Below, piece after piece: positions 1 through 7,266 of a stretch of DNA of 64,000 nt; position 1 is the stretch's first letter, and each line of letters starts with the position of its first letter. The stretch is from the NCBI RefSeq assembly GCF_900129125.1, contig NZ_FQVJ01000003.1, positions 62,001-126,000 of the forward strand, in the 5' to 3' direction. This DNA comes from Acidocella aminolytica 101 = DSM 11237 (GTDB lineage: Bacteria; Pseudomonadota; Alphaproteobacteria; Acetobacterales; Acetobacteraceae). Below the pieces are notes generated by a model that searched no databases, was not told the origin of the DNA, and saw only the letters and a list, made by a program, of their open reading frames with translations. The position numbers and the translations under genes are program-made.

Positions 1-1096
1 CGAGCGCATGTGTGGCGTTCACCCCCAGCGCCACCACGATAAAGGCCGGGATCATCGTGACCATCCGGCGTATCCACACCGGTATGCTGAACCCGGCGAA
101 GCCCTGCATAATCGCTTGCCCCGCCATGGTGCCCACGGTGGAAGAGGACAGTCCCGAGGCCATCAGCGACACCAGAAACACGCCCGCCGCGGCAGGGCCA
201 AGCAACGGGCTGAGCGTATGGTAAGCGGTCTCAATATCCGCCACGTCCGAATGCCCGGCATGGAAGGCGCCGGCGGCGGTCATTACCATCGCCATGTTCA
301 CCAACCCCGCGATGCTGAGCGCAATCACTACCTCACGGTTTGAAAACCGCAGCAAGGTCCGGCGCTCCGCTTCGCTATGCGGCACCACGCGGTGCTGGGT
401 GAGGCTGGAGTGCAGATAAAGCGCATGGGGCATGACCGTGGCGCCGATAATTCCCACCGCGATGGTCAGCGCCTCGGCATCCGGCAGGCGCGGCAGCACG
501 GTGCCAACAGCCGCCGCGCCCCAATTCACAGGCGTGATAAACAACTCCAAAATATAACAAACCGCGATAACCAGAATCAGCCCGCCGATCATCAATTCCA
601 TCGGCCGGAAGCCGCGCCCGCCCAAGACAAGCATCAGGTAAGTCAGCACACCAGTCACCGCCATACCGGCCAGCAGCGGGATATGGCAAAGAAGCGCAAG
701 GGCGATGGCGCCACCCAGAAACTCTGCGAGATCGGTGGCCATCGCCGCTACTTCGCTCACGCCCCACATGCCGTAAACCAAAGGCCGTGGGAGATGCAGG
801 CGGCACATCTCCGCCAGATTACGCCCCGTCGCCAGCCCGAGCTTGGCTGAAAGCGCTTGGAACAGCATGGCGATCAGGTTTGCCAGCAGTACCACCCACA
901 ATAGCTGGTAATTATAGCGCGCCCCGGCCTGGATGTTGGTGGCGAAATTACCGGGGTCCATATAGGCGATAGACGCAATTAGTGCCGGTCCCGCGAACAG
1001 AAGCAAAGTGGAAATGCCGCGGCGGCGCCCCGCCAGTACGGCGCGGATTTCAGTTTCTGTCCGGCGGCTCAACCCTGCCCGTGTTTCGGCATCCAT
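1..1096 (-). CDS. mntH: Nramp-family Mn2+/H+ symporter, 3' end outside window
   Basis: Reading from the ATG at 1096 gives about 365 residues before the frame runs off the left edge. Nramp proteins are usually 400-450 residues, so roughly the last tenth or more is missing. The first transmembrane segment carries the metal-binding DPGNF motif (IASIAYMDPGNFAT). The sixth carries MPH within GATVMPHALYLHSS. Both are diagnostic of proton-coupled Mn2+ (and Fe2+) importers of the inner membrane. Further hydrophobic segments continue to the edge. An MntR-like palindrome lies 41 bp upstream of the start codon, which supports manganese import and repression by Mn2+. No partner gene is visible on this side. 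The family call is firm; manganese over iron preference is known from the family and not shown here. Confidence 0.93.
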   Translation of the reverse strand, partial: MDAETRAGLSRRTETEIRAVLAGRRRGISTLLLFAGPALIASIAYMDPGNFATNIQAGARYNYQLLWVVLLANLIAMLFQALSAKLGLATGRNLAEMCRLHLPRPLVYGMWGVSEVAAMATDLAEFLGGAIALALLCHIPLLAGMAVTGVLTYLMLVLGGRGFRPMELMIGGLILVIAVCYILELFITPVNWGAAAVGTVLPRLPDAEALTIAVGIIGATVMPHALYLHSSLTQHRVVPHSEAERRTLLRFSNREVVIALSIAGLVNMAMVMTAAGAFHAGHSDVADIETAYHTLSPLLGPAAAGVFLVSLMASGLSSSTVGTMAGQAIMQGFAGFSIPVWIRRMVTMIPAFIVVALGVNATHAL

Positions 1097-1136
1097 TTCG
1101 GCAATGCTCCTCAAGCACAGCAAGGCCGTGCCCTTG

Positions 1137-1158
1137 AAATGTAGCCAAGGCTACATTT
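1137..1158 (-). promoter_or_regulatory. MntR-like operator upstream of mntH
   Basis: A perfect inverted repeat with arms AAATGTAGCC and GGCTACATTT around a central AA, ending 41 bp before the mntH start. The core TAGC-N4-GCTA has the same geometry as the enterobacterial MntR box found in front of mntH. A DtxR/MntR-type repressor that binds with Mn2+ is the obvious candidate; a Mur/Fur-type regulator is the alternative in alphaproteobacteria. Confidence 0.7.
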
Positions 1159-1300
1159 TTTGCAAGCACTGGACGCCGCCGGATCACGGGGCAAAATGAT
1201 TTTTTGAACATTCTGTGTGCAGCTTGTTGGTGAGGCACACGGAATTTGGGGAAGGGCGTGGTTACAAAGCCTTTATATTAGATAGAGTAATCGTTTGATT

Positions 1301-1470
1301 TCAGACGATTGGCCTTATCCGAGCCAGGACGTGATCATCAGGGATGAGCTGCCGCAGCGATCCTGAAATGAACAGCTCCAGTTGATCCCGCTCCTTGCGC
1401 TCCAGCACGCATCCCTCCCAAACTTCGTGGGCCAACTGAATCATAAGGCTGGAGGTTTTTCAACGACCCC
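1301..1470 (-). mobile_element. IS1182-family remnant: one end plus transposase N-terminus
   Basis: A 47-codon frame (1444 to 1301) contains ERKERDQLELFISGSLRQL and then IPDDHVLAR, the typical start of IS1182-type DDE transposases. It ends at a stop after LARIRPIV, where the full protein continues for several hundred residues. The 26 bases ahead of the ATG, up to about 1470, include GGGGTCGTTGAAAAACC, which resembles the terminal repeat of this group. The IS256 transposase reading frame on the other side breaks exactly here, so this element probably inserted into it. The rest of the element and its second end are gone. It is not functional. Confidence 0.7.
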
Positions 1471-2298
1471 ACCACGCAGGTTTGAACCGTGGTCTGCGGG
1501 AACGCCGCGGTGATGGCTTCTGGAAAACCTCCGCCTCTTTTCCATCAAGCCGCGCTTGATGGAACCTTGAGAGGCAGCGCCCTTCAGCCCGTCCACAACG
1601 GCGATGAGGAAGTCCTGGACGCCCCGGTTGCGTAGCTCATTCATGACCGAGAGCCAGAATTTAGCCCCCTCGTTGTCGGCGATCCAGAGGCCGAGAACCT
1701 CGCGATCCCCCTCCCGGGTGACGCCCAGGGCGATGTAGACTGCCTTGTTCTTGACAATCCGGCTGTCAGCATCGCGGATCTTCACGCGCAGAGCATCGAA
1801 AATGACGATCGGATACATCCGCCCCAGCGCCCGGTGCTGCCACTCGCGGACCTCGTCCAGCACCGCATCGGTGACCCGGCTGATCAGGTCTGGGGAAACG
1901 CGCAGCCCGCAGATCTCCTCCAGATGCGGCTGAATATCGCGTACCGACAGCCCGGCTGCAAAGCCCGATAATCTTGTCATCTACCCCGTCAATGGGGGCT
2001 GGCCTTTTTTCACCAGCTCAGGCTCGAAACTGCCGTCTCGGTCGCGGGGGACGGCCAGTGGCACCTTGCCATCAGCCCCCTTCACTCGCTTCGTCGACAC
2101 GCCATTGCGGCGGTTGGGCTGATCAGCCGGCGGTTGCGCACCAACCTCATAACCGAGATGCGCCGTCAATTCCGCGCCCAGCATCCGCTCCATCAGCCGG
2201 ATCTTCAGCTCCTTCATCAGCCCGGCTTCGCCCAGCAGATCCTCAGGACGCTTGCAGCCTTTCAAAAGCTCGTCCAGCAACTCGTTCGAAATCGTCAT
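1471..2298 (-). pseudogene. IS256-family (Mutator type) transposase, broken
   Basis: The N-terminal part (2298 to 1981) starts MTISNELLDELLKG and shows the usual zinc-poor, basic IS256 N-terminus (LTAHLGYEVG, RNGVSTKRVKG). It stops at a TAG where two small deletions near 1970-2000 change the frame twice. The frame then resumes with [18 protein letters not shown] and the catalytic-core stretch [13 protein letters not shown] and [20 protein letters not shown] up to VVDGLKG. There a palindromic insert (1533-1575) interrupts it, after which [19 protein letters not shown] continues in yet another frame until the IS1182 fragment begins. The C-terminal third is absent. The frameshifts, the insertion and the truncation mean no transposase can be made. 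Confidence 0.88.
1533..1575. repeat. Palindromic insert inside IS256 transposase
   Basis: An 11-bp perfect stem (TTCCATCAAGC at 1540-1550 and GCTTGATGGAA at 1554-1564) around CGC, bracketed by GCCTC and GAGGC. It sits between the codons for VVDGLKG and FPEAITA, which are adjacent in intact IS256 transposases. It is therefore extra DNA of about 50 bp, compatible with a small mobile palindrome (REP or MITE-like) or a scar. Confidence 0.55.
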
Positions 2299-2335
2299 TT
2301 CTCATGCCCCTCTCAGGAAGCATGGACCAAATCAA

Positions 2336-2361
2336 CCGTACACAGAAGGGCGGACACTCTC
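2336..2361. repeat. Probable IS256 terminal inverted repeat
   Basis: About 38 bp upstream of the transposase start lies CCGTACACAGAAGGGCGG followed by ACACTCTC. This resembles the outer end of IS256-family elements (GAGAGTGTCC...TGTGTA read outward). The similarity to the YhcG nuclease family begins immediately outside it, so it marks the element boundary. The partner repeat is lost. Confidence 0.5.
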
Positions 2362-2421
2362 GTTCATCTTGCCAGCGTACTCGGGCTTGAAGTCGTCGAC
2401 CTTGAGGTCGATGACGACGAA
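2362..2421 (-). pseudogene. Fragment of YhcG/DUF1016 nuclease-domain gene
   Basis: Twenty codons read FVVIDLKVDDFKPEYAGKMN. This is the highly conserved part of the PDDEXK nuclease domain of YhcG (DUF1016) proteins, where DLK supplies active-site residues. Nothing else of the gene remains. One side ends at the IS256 terminal repeat and the other at an inverted-repeat junction with an IS481 fragment. IS256 probably inserted into a resident or carried yhcG gene, which was later deleted. Confidence 0.6.
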
Positions 2422-2435
2422 GCAGCTTCGTCGCC

Positions 2436-2570
2436 GCTTACAATTTCGCCAAACGCCTCAAAACCCTCGAAGGTCTCACGCCCTACGAGTTCATCTGTAA
2501 AACCTGGACAAACGAGCCAGAAAGATTCAAGCTAAACCCGCTCCATGAAATGCCGGGACTAAACACCTAG
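2436..2570 (+). pseudogene. IS481-family transposase, C-terminal 44 residues only
   Basis: The frame reads AYNFAKRLKTLEGLTPYEF, then ICKTWTNEPERFKLNPLHEM and PGLNT before TAG. This is the characteristic C-terminus of IS481-type transposases with an integrase (rve) core. No catalytic DDE residues are left. Just upstream, a 9-bp inverted repeat CGACGAAGC-A-GCTTCGTCG (2415-2433) marks the junction with the yhcG fragment. Confidence 0.75.
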
Positions 2571-2576
2571 GTCCCC

Positions 2577-3173
2577 TCACACCATCTGCAAATGCCCGGT
2601 TTCCACATTGAAATGCAGCCCGGCCAGCGTCAGACGGCCATCCATCACCCGTTCCTGAATCCAGGGGAAGGTGAGCAGGTTTGAGAGCGAGACACGTACC
2701 GCCTCATGCTCGCAGGCTTCGCATTGCGCGGCGAAGTCCGTTTCTGCGGCGTTCGGGGCGTCGCACACACGCTGTCGCGCGGTTTTGGCAATTTCCATCC
2801 AGGAATCCACGAAGTCGTGGGTGCCGCTGCCGGGGCCTTTCATCAGCGCCTGAATCCCGCCGCAGCGGCTATGGCCCAGCACTACAATGGAGCGCACATT
2901 CAGCTCATTCACCGCGAATTCCAGCGCCGCCGAGGTGCCGTGCTGCTTATCATCTGGTGCGTAAGGCGGCACTAGCGCGCTCACGTTACGCACCACGAAA
3001 ATCTCGCCCGGCGCGCAGTCAAAAATCATCTCCGGCGCCACGCGGGAATCCGCGCAGGCAATAACCATGGCGGGGGGCCTTTGCCCGTCCCGTGCCAGGC
3101 TGGAATAGCGGTCCTTATGTTCCTGCCAATAGCTGTTGCGGAACCGCTCATACCCTTCTAGCAATGTTTTCAT
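2577..3173 (-). CDS. can: Beta-class carbonic anhydrase
   Basis: A zinc enzyme that interconverts CO2 and bicarbonate in the cytoplasm. The 198-residue protein has the zinc ligands of beta enzymes: C40-A-D42-S-R44 and H101-S-R-C104 (GHSRCGG). The Asp-Arg pair is also the catalytic dyad. The length is normal for the family. The start at 3173 was preferred over 3200 because it overlaps the mazG stop by ATGA, giving translational coupling, and because homologues begin near MKTLLEGYERF. The gene follows mazG on the same strand and ends beside the IS remnants. No signal peptide is present. Confidence 0.93.
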   Translation of the reverse strand: MKTLLEGYERFRNSYWQEHKDRYSSLARDGQRPPAMVIACADSRVAPEMIFDCAPGEIFVVRNVSALVPPYAPDDKQHGTSAALEFAVNELNVRSIVVLGHSRCGGIQALMKGPGSGTHDFVDSWMEIAKTARQRVCDAPNAAETDFAAQCEACEHEAVRVSLSNLLTFPWIQERVMDGRLTLAGLHFNVETGHLQMV

Positions 3174-3958
3174 AGCCCCTCCTGTTTGGCCGTGGCCCAT
3201 AATGTTTCCATCTCGTCCAGCGTTGAATCGCTCGGGGTGCGGCCGCGTTCGGCCAGCAGCGCTTCCACCCGCGAAAACCGCCGGATGAATTTCTCATTTG
3301 CCCCTTCCAGGCACGTTTCAGCATCCTGCCCCAGCTTGCGGGCCAGATTCACCAGCACGAACAGCAGGTCCCCCAACTCATCGGCAAGGCGGTCAGGCTT
3401 GGCCTCGGCCAGTTCGGCTCTCAGCTCGGCAATTTCCTCCGCCAGCTTGTCCAGCACGGCCTCGGCGTTAGGCCAGTCGAATTTCACCCGTGCGGCGCGG
3501 TTAGTAAGTTTTTGGGCGCGCTTGAGGGCGGGCAGGGCCTCGGCCACGCCATCCAGAGCGCCGTGCTGGGCCAGATTGGCCCGCTCAGCGGCTTTTTGGG
3601 CCTCCCAGGCGGCGGTTTGCGCCGCAGTGCTGCGCGAGGCTTCGTTTCCGAACACATGCGGATGGCGGCGGATCATTTTCTGGGTGATCGCATCTGCCAC
3701 GTCATCAAATTTGAACCAGCCATGTTCTTCGGCCATGCGGGCATGGTACACCACCTGAAACAGCAAATCGCCCAGTTCGTCCTTCAACTGCTCCGGCTCA
3801 CCCGCCGCGATGGCGGCCCGCACCTCATAAGCTTCCTCAATGGTATAAGGGGCGATGGTCGTGAAATCCTGCTCCTTGTCCCAAGGGCAGCCGGTCTCCG
3901 GGTCACGCAGCGCCGCCATCACATTGATGAGGGCCTGAATCGGTGCTTCATTCGACAT
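3170..3958 (-). CDS. mazG: Nucleoside triphosphate pyrophosphohydrolase MazG
   Basis: Hydrolyses NTPs and dNTPs to monophosphates and pyrophosphate, a cytoplasmic house-cleaning and stringent-response-linked role. The 262-residue protein has the two tandem MazG domains of the E. coli type. The first begins GCPWDKEQDFTT and carries the metal-binding EExxE...ExxD pattern (TIEEAYEV and LKDELGDLLFQVVYHARMAE). The second repeats it at about residues 165-225 (LAEEIAEL and LADELGDLLFVLVNLAR). The length is normal. It is divergent from the glutathione peroxidase gene 29 bp away and overlaps the carbonic anhydrase start. Confidence 0.94.
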   Translation of the reverse strand: MSNEAPIQALINVMAALRDPETGCPWDKEQDFTTIAPYTIEEAYEVRAAIAAGEPEQLKDELGDLLFQVVYHARMAEEHGWFKFDDVADAITQKMIRRHPHVFGNEASRSTAAQTAAWEAQKAAERANLAQHGALDGVAEALPALKRAQKLTNRAARVKFDWPNAEAVLDKLAEEIAELRAELAEAKPDRLADELGDLLFVLVNLARKLGQDAETCLEGANEKFIRRFSRVEALLAERGRTPSDSTLDEMETLWATAKQEGL

Positions 3959-3987
3959 GACGGGGTTTTTAATTGCCGGGACTCAAA

Positions 3988-4464
3988 ATGGCCAGCGCTC
4001 ATGATTTTTCGTTTAGCACACTCAACGGCGCGGCGTATCCGCTAAGGGCGCTGGCGGGCAGTCCGGTGCTGGTGGTAAACACTGCCAGCAAATGCGGCTT
4101 CACCCCGCAATATGCCAGGCTGCAGCGTTTATGGGAGGAATACGCTCCGCGCGGCCTTAAAATCGTTGGCGTTCCCTGCAATGATTTCGGCGGCCAGGAG
4201 CCGGGGACCGAAGCGGAGATTGGCCAGTTCTGTCAGCTTAATTACGGCGTCACTTTTCCGATGATGGCCAAGGTGCATGCTATTGGCGCGCCAGCGCATC
4301 CGTTCTTTCGCTGGGTGGTGGAGAAAAAGGGGTTTCTCGCCAAACCGCGCTGGAATTTCTATAAATATCTGATTGATAAAGACGGCCGTCTGCAGGATTT
4401 TTTCATCGCCGCCACCAAGCCCGACTCCACGCGTGTGAAGCGCGCCATTGAGCGTCTGCTCTAA
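3988..4464 (+). CDS. Glutathione peroxidase family protein
   Basis: Reduces hydroperoxides at the expense of glutathione or, more often in bacteria, thioredoxin. The 158 residues include the peroxidatic Cys in [12 protein letters not shown], the Gln of [10 protein letters not shown] and the Trp-Asn pair of PRWNFYKY, which together form the catalytic tetrad. It is a non-seleno (Cys) enzyme, cytoplasmic, with no signal peptide. The ATG at 3988 was chosen over the TTG at 3973 because the fold starts directly after it. It is divergent from mazG and overlaps the Nudix gene by 4 bp tail to tail. Confidence 0.92.
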   Translation: MASAHDFSFSTLNGAAYPLRALAGSPVLVVNTASKCGFTPQYARLQRLWEEYAPRGLKIVGVPCNDFGGQEPGTEAEIGQFCQLNYGVTFPMMAKVHAIGAPAHPFFRWVVEKKGFLAKPRWNFYKYLIDKDGRLQDFFIAATKPDSTRVKRAIERLL

Positions 4465-4901
4465 ACTAGCCGGAAGGCGACCTCGATAATCCGTTGCGCT
4501 TCATCCCACAGCGCGTAGCTGTCAAATGCATCGGGCCGGGCCCAGGCGACCTCCAGCACGTCGTCATTGGCGCGGGGCTCGCCGCCCACATAGCGCGCGG
4601 CAAAATCCAGGATGGTATAATGGAACTCGATCCGCCCCGCCGAATTGCGGTGGATGGAATCCACATGTCCGGCCAGAACCAGCGGCCCACAATCCAGCCC
4701 GGTTTCTTCCCGCAATTCTCGCCGGGCAGTTTCGATGGCTGTCTCGCCCAATTCCTGTTTGCCGCCGGGCAGGGACCACAACCCCGCCCCAGGCGGCTTG
4801 CCACGGCGCACCAGTAGCACTTGGTCATCCTTGATCAGCACAATGCCGATGCCGACTTTCGGGGCGGTGAGGGCAGGGGGGCTGTGCGTTTCACCCGGCA
4901 T
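4461..4901 (-). CDS. Nudix hydrolase
   Basis: 146 residues with a complete Nudix box, [20 protein letters not shown] followed by ETG, matching G-x5-E-x7-R-E-x-x-E-E-x-G. The REELRE-type helix binds Mg2+ and cleaves a nucleoside diphosphate linked to another moiety. The N-terminal strand [19 protein letters not shown] resembles ADP-ribose pyrophosphatase/MutT-like members, and the substrate cannot be set from sequence. The gene overlaps the end of recG by 11 bp on the same strand, so it is likely co-transcribed. Confidence 0.92.
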   Translation of the reverse strand: MPGETHSPPALTAPKVGIGIVLIKDDQVLLVRRGKPPGAGLWSLPGGKQELGETAIETARRELREETGLDCGPLVLAGHVDSIHRNSAGRIEFHYTILDFAARYVGGEPRANDDVLEVAWARPDAFDSYALWDEAQRIIEVAFRLV

Positions 4902-6945
4902 TTACGGTCTCAATCGCATCGCGCTGGTCAAACAAATTGAGCAAAACCCTTAAAGCCTGCCCGCGCGGGCCTTCCAGCCTTGGGTCGCGCTGCAGCGTCA
5001 TCACCGCATCCTGCCGTGCCATGATCAGCAAATCGCCATCCTCCTCCGGATCCGCCAGCCTGTAGCCGGGCAGGCCGGATTGTTTGGTGCCCAAGAATTC
5101 CCCCGCGCCGCGCAGTCGGAAATCTTCATCGGAAATCAGAAACCCGTCCTCGGTGTCGCGCAGAACGGAAAGCCGCTTGCGGGCGGTTTCACCAATTTTG
5201 TCGTCATGCAACAGCAGGCAAAAGCTTTTTGCCGCGCCACGCCCCACCCGCCCGCGCAACTGGTGCAGCTGCGCCAGCCCAAAGCGTTCGGCATGTTCAA
5301 TCACCATCACATTAGCTTCCGGCACGTCCACGCCGACCTCGATTACGGTGGTGGCCACCAGAATCTGCCGGGTGCCTTCGGCAAATTCTCGCAGGGCGGT
5401 ATCGCGGGCGATGTTGTTCATCTTGCCATGCGCCATCGTCACTGCTGCGCCGAATTTGCGCTGCAATTCTGCAAAGCGCAACTCCGTGGCGGTGATGTCC
5501 AGCGTCTCGGATTCAGAAACCAGCGGGCAAACCCAATAAACGCGTCCGCCCGACGCAATCGCCCGCGCAATCGCCGCTTCCACTTTCGGCAAATCGGACA
5601 CGCGATGCATGGTGGTGGTGATTTTCTGGCGGCCTTTCGGCTTTTCTGTAATGCGGGAGATATCCATCTCCGCCCAATGGGTCAGCAACAGCGTGCGGGG
5701 AATGGGGGTGGCGGTCATCACCAGCAGATCCGCTGTGTCACCCTTTGCCCCCAGCGCCAAGCGCTGATCCACGCCAAAGCGGTGCTGCTCATCAATCACC
5801 GCGAGCCCGAGATCGTGAAATTCCACGCTCTTCTGAAAAATCGCGTGGGTGCCGATGAGAATGGGGATCGACCCGTCCTTTACACCGGCCAGAATTTCCC
5901 GCCGCACCGACGCCTTCACGCTGCCGGTGAGCAGCGCCACCGGCACGGGGGAGAGCTTCTTGAACGTGGCGAAATGCTGCTGGGCCAGAATCTCCGTCGG
6001 CGCCATCACCGCGGCCTGCGCGCCGGCCTCCACCGCGCGCAGACAGGCCAGCAGCGCCACCAGCGTCTTGCCGGAGCCGACATCCCCTTGCAGCAGTCGG
6101 CGCATTCGGTGCGGAGCAGCCATGTCCGCGTCAATTTCGGCCAGCGCCTGCAACTGCCCGCGTGTTGGTTCAAACCCGAATTTCCTCAGCGCCACGGCTT
6201 GCAGGCGTCTATCTCCGGCCATGGACCGTCCGGCCAGCCGCCGCCTGCGTCCGCGTACCAGCGCAAAGGCAATCTGCCGGGCCAGAAGCTCATCATAGGC
6301 CAGCCGCTCGCGCGGTTTGCGGTCCGGCACCGTCTTGGGGGCATGCAGTGCGTGCAGCGCCGTGCCAAAGCCCGGCCAGCCGCGCTTGGCCAAAATGGTT
6401 TTGTCCTGCCATTCAGGAAAATCAGGCAGCCGTTCCAACGCTCCTAAAGCCGCCTTGCGCATGGTGCGCGGCGTGATCCCGGCCGTCAGCGGCCAGACGG
6501 GCTCGATCCATGGAAACATATTCTCCTGCGCAATATTCGCCACCTGGTCCGGGTGCGTCATCACCAGCCGGTCCTGAAACTGATCCAGCTTGCCCGCGAT
6601 AATCAGCTTCGCCCCCACCGGAAATTGCGACAGCCGGGCGGCATGAAACAACACAACCTCGGCAAAGCCGGTGCCGTCTGTAACCACCACCCGCCAGGGC
6701 TGGCCCTTGCGAGCCGGGTCCTCGTGTCGCACCACCTCCACCCGCAGCGTGGCCGCCTGCGTGGGTCGGGCCTCGGCCAGACTCGGTGTTAAGCGCCGGT
6801 CGATAAACTCCACCGGCAGATGAAACAGCACATCGCGCACGCTTTCTCCGCCCACCAGCTTTGCCATCAGCGCCGAAAGCCGGGGGCCAAGGCCGGGCAG
6901 GGAGGAGAGCGGCGCACGCAGGGGCCATAAAAATTCAGTCGTCAC
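4891..6945 (-). CDS. recG: ATP-dependent DNA helicase RecG
   Basis: A branch-migration helicase that regresses stalled forks and processes recombination intermediates. From the GTG at 6945 it gives 684 residues, close to the usual 690. Order: wedge/OB domain ([12 protein letters not shown] at the start), then helicase domains with Walker [16 protein letters not shown] box VIDEQHRFG, motif [12 protein letters not shown] and motif [11 protein letters not shown]. The GTG was preferred to an upstream start at 7053 because the latter would run across the divergent sdhE start, and the conserved N-terminus begins [14 protein letters not shown]. The recG/sdhE/mfd cluster is common in alphaproteobacteria. 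Confidence 0.95.
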   Translation of the reverse strand: MTTEFLWPLRAPLSSLPGLGPRLSALMAKLVGGESVRDVLFHLPVEFIDRRLTPSLAEARPTQAATLRVEVVRHEDPARKGQPWRVVVTDGTGFAEVVLFHAARLSQFPVGAKLIIAGKLDQFQDRLVMTHPDQVANIAQENMFPWIEPVWPLTAGITPRTMRKAALGALERLPDFPEWQDKTILAKRGWPGFGTALHALHAPKTVPDRKPRERLAYDELLARQIAFALVRGRRRRLAGRSMAGDRRLQAVALRKFGFEPTRGQLQALAEIDADMAAPHRMRRLLQGDVGSGKTLVALLACLRAVEAGAQAAVMAPTEILAQQHFATFKKLSPVPVALLTGSVKASVRREILAGVKDGSIPILIGTHAIFQKSVEFHDLGLAVIDEQHRFGVDQRLALGAKGDTADLLVMTATPIPRTLLLTHWAEMDISRITEKPKGRQKITTTMHRVSDLPKVEAAIARAIASGGRVYWVCPLVSESETLDITATELRFAELQRKFGAAVTMAHGKMNNIARDTALREFAEGTRQILVATTVIEVGVDVPEANVMVIEHAERFGLAQLHQLRGRVGRGAAKSFCLLLHDDKIGETARKRLSVLRDTEDGFLISDEDFRLRGAGEFLGTKQSGLPGYRLADPEEDGDLLIMARQDAVMTLQRDPRLEGPRGQALRVLLNLFDQRDAIETVNAG

Positions 6946-6987
6946 GGGCTGACTCTTGGCCAAACCCAACTTATACCGCAAGCTGTC

Positions 6988-7266
6988 ATGACAGAAGACC
7001 AGAACGCGTCCCTGGATACCCGCCGCAAACGGCTGCTCTACCGTGCCAATCATCGCGGCACTTACGAGAACGACCTGATGATTGGCGGCTTCGTAAAAGC
7101 CCGAATCGCCGGCATGTCCGAGCAGGAACTGGACGAGATCGAGGCCGTGATGGAATTTCCCGATGCTGAGCTGGCGGACTGGCTGACTGGCCGCAAGCCC
7201 ATCCCCGCTTATGCCGACAGCCCGATGCTGCGGCGCATCCGCGAAGCGGCGCTGGCCGGTAAATGA
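6988..7266 (+). CDS. sdhE: Succinate dehydrogenase assembly factor SdhE (FAD assembly factor)
   Basis: 92 residues of the SdhE/DUF339 family (SdhAF2 of mitochondria), which promotes covalent flavinylation of SdhA. The signature RGTYENDLMIGGF (family RGxxExDL) is intact, and the small all-helical domain continues to PMLRRIREA. The length is typical. It overlaps the mfd start by ATGA, so the two are translated together although they act in unrelated processes. It lies head to head with recG, with about 40 bp between the two start codons. The sdh genes themselves are not in the window. Confidence 0.92.
   Translation: MTEDQNASLDTRRKRLLYRANHRGTYENDLMIGGFVKARIAGMSEQELDEIEAVMEFPDAELADWLTGRKPIPAYADSPMLRRIREAALAGK

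Noticed and set aside
5080-6447. Long open frame (455 codons) on the plus strand inside recG
   Set aside because: It is exactly antisense to the conserved RecG helicase frame, has composition typical of a shadow frame (His, Arg, Gln-rich) and resembles no family.
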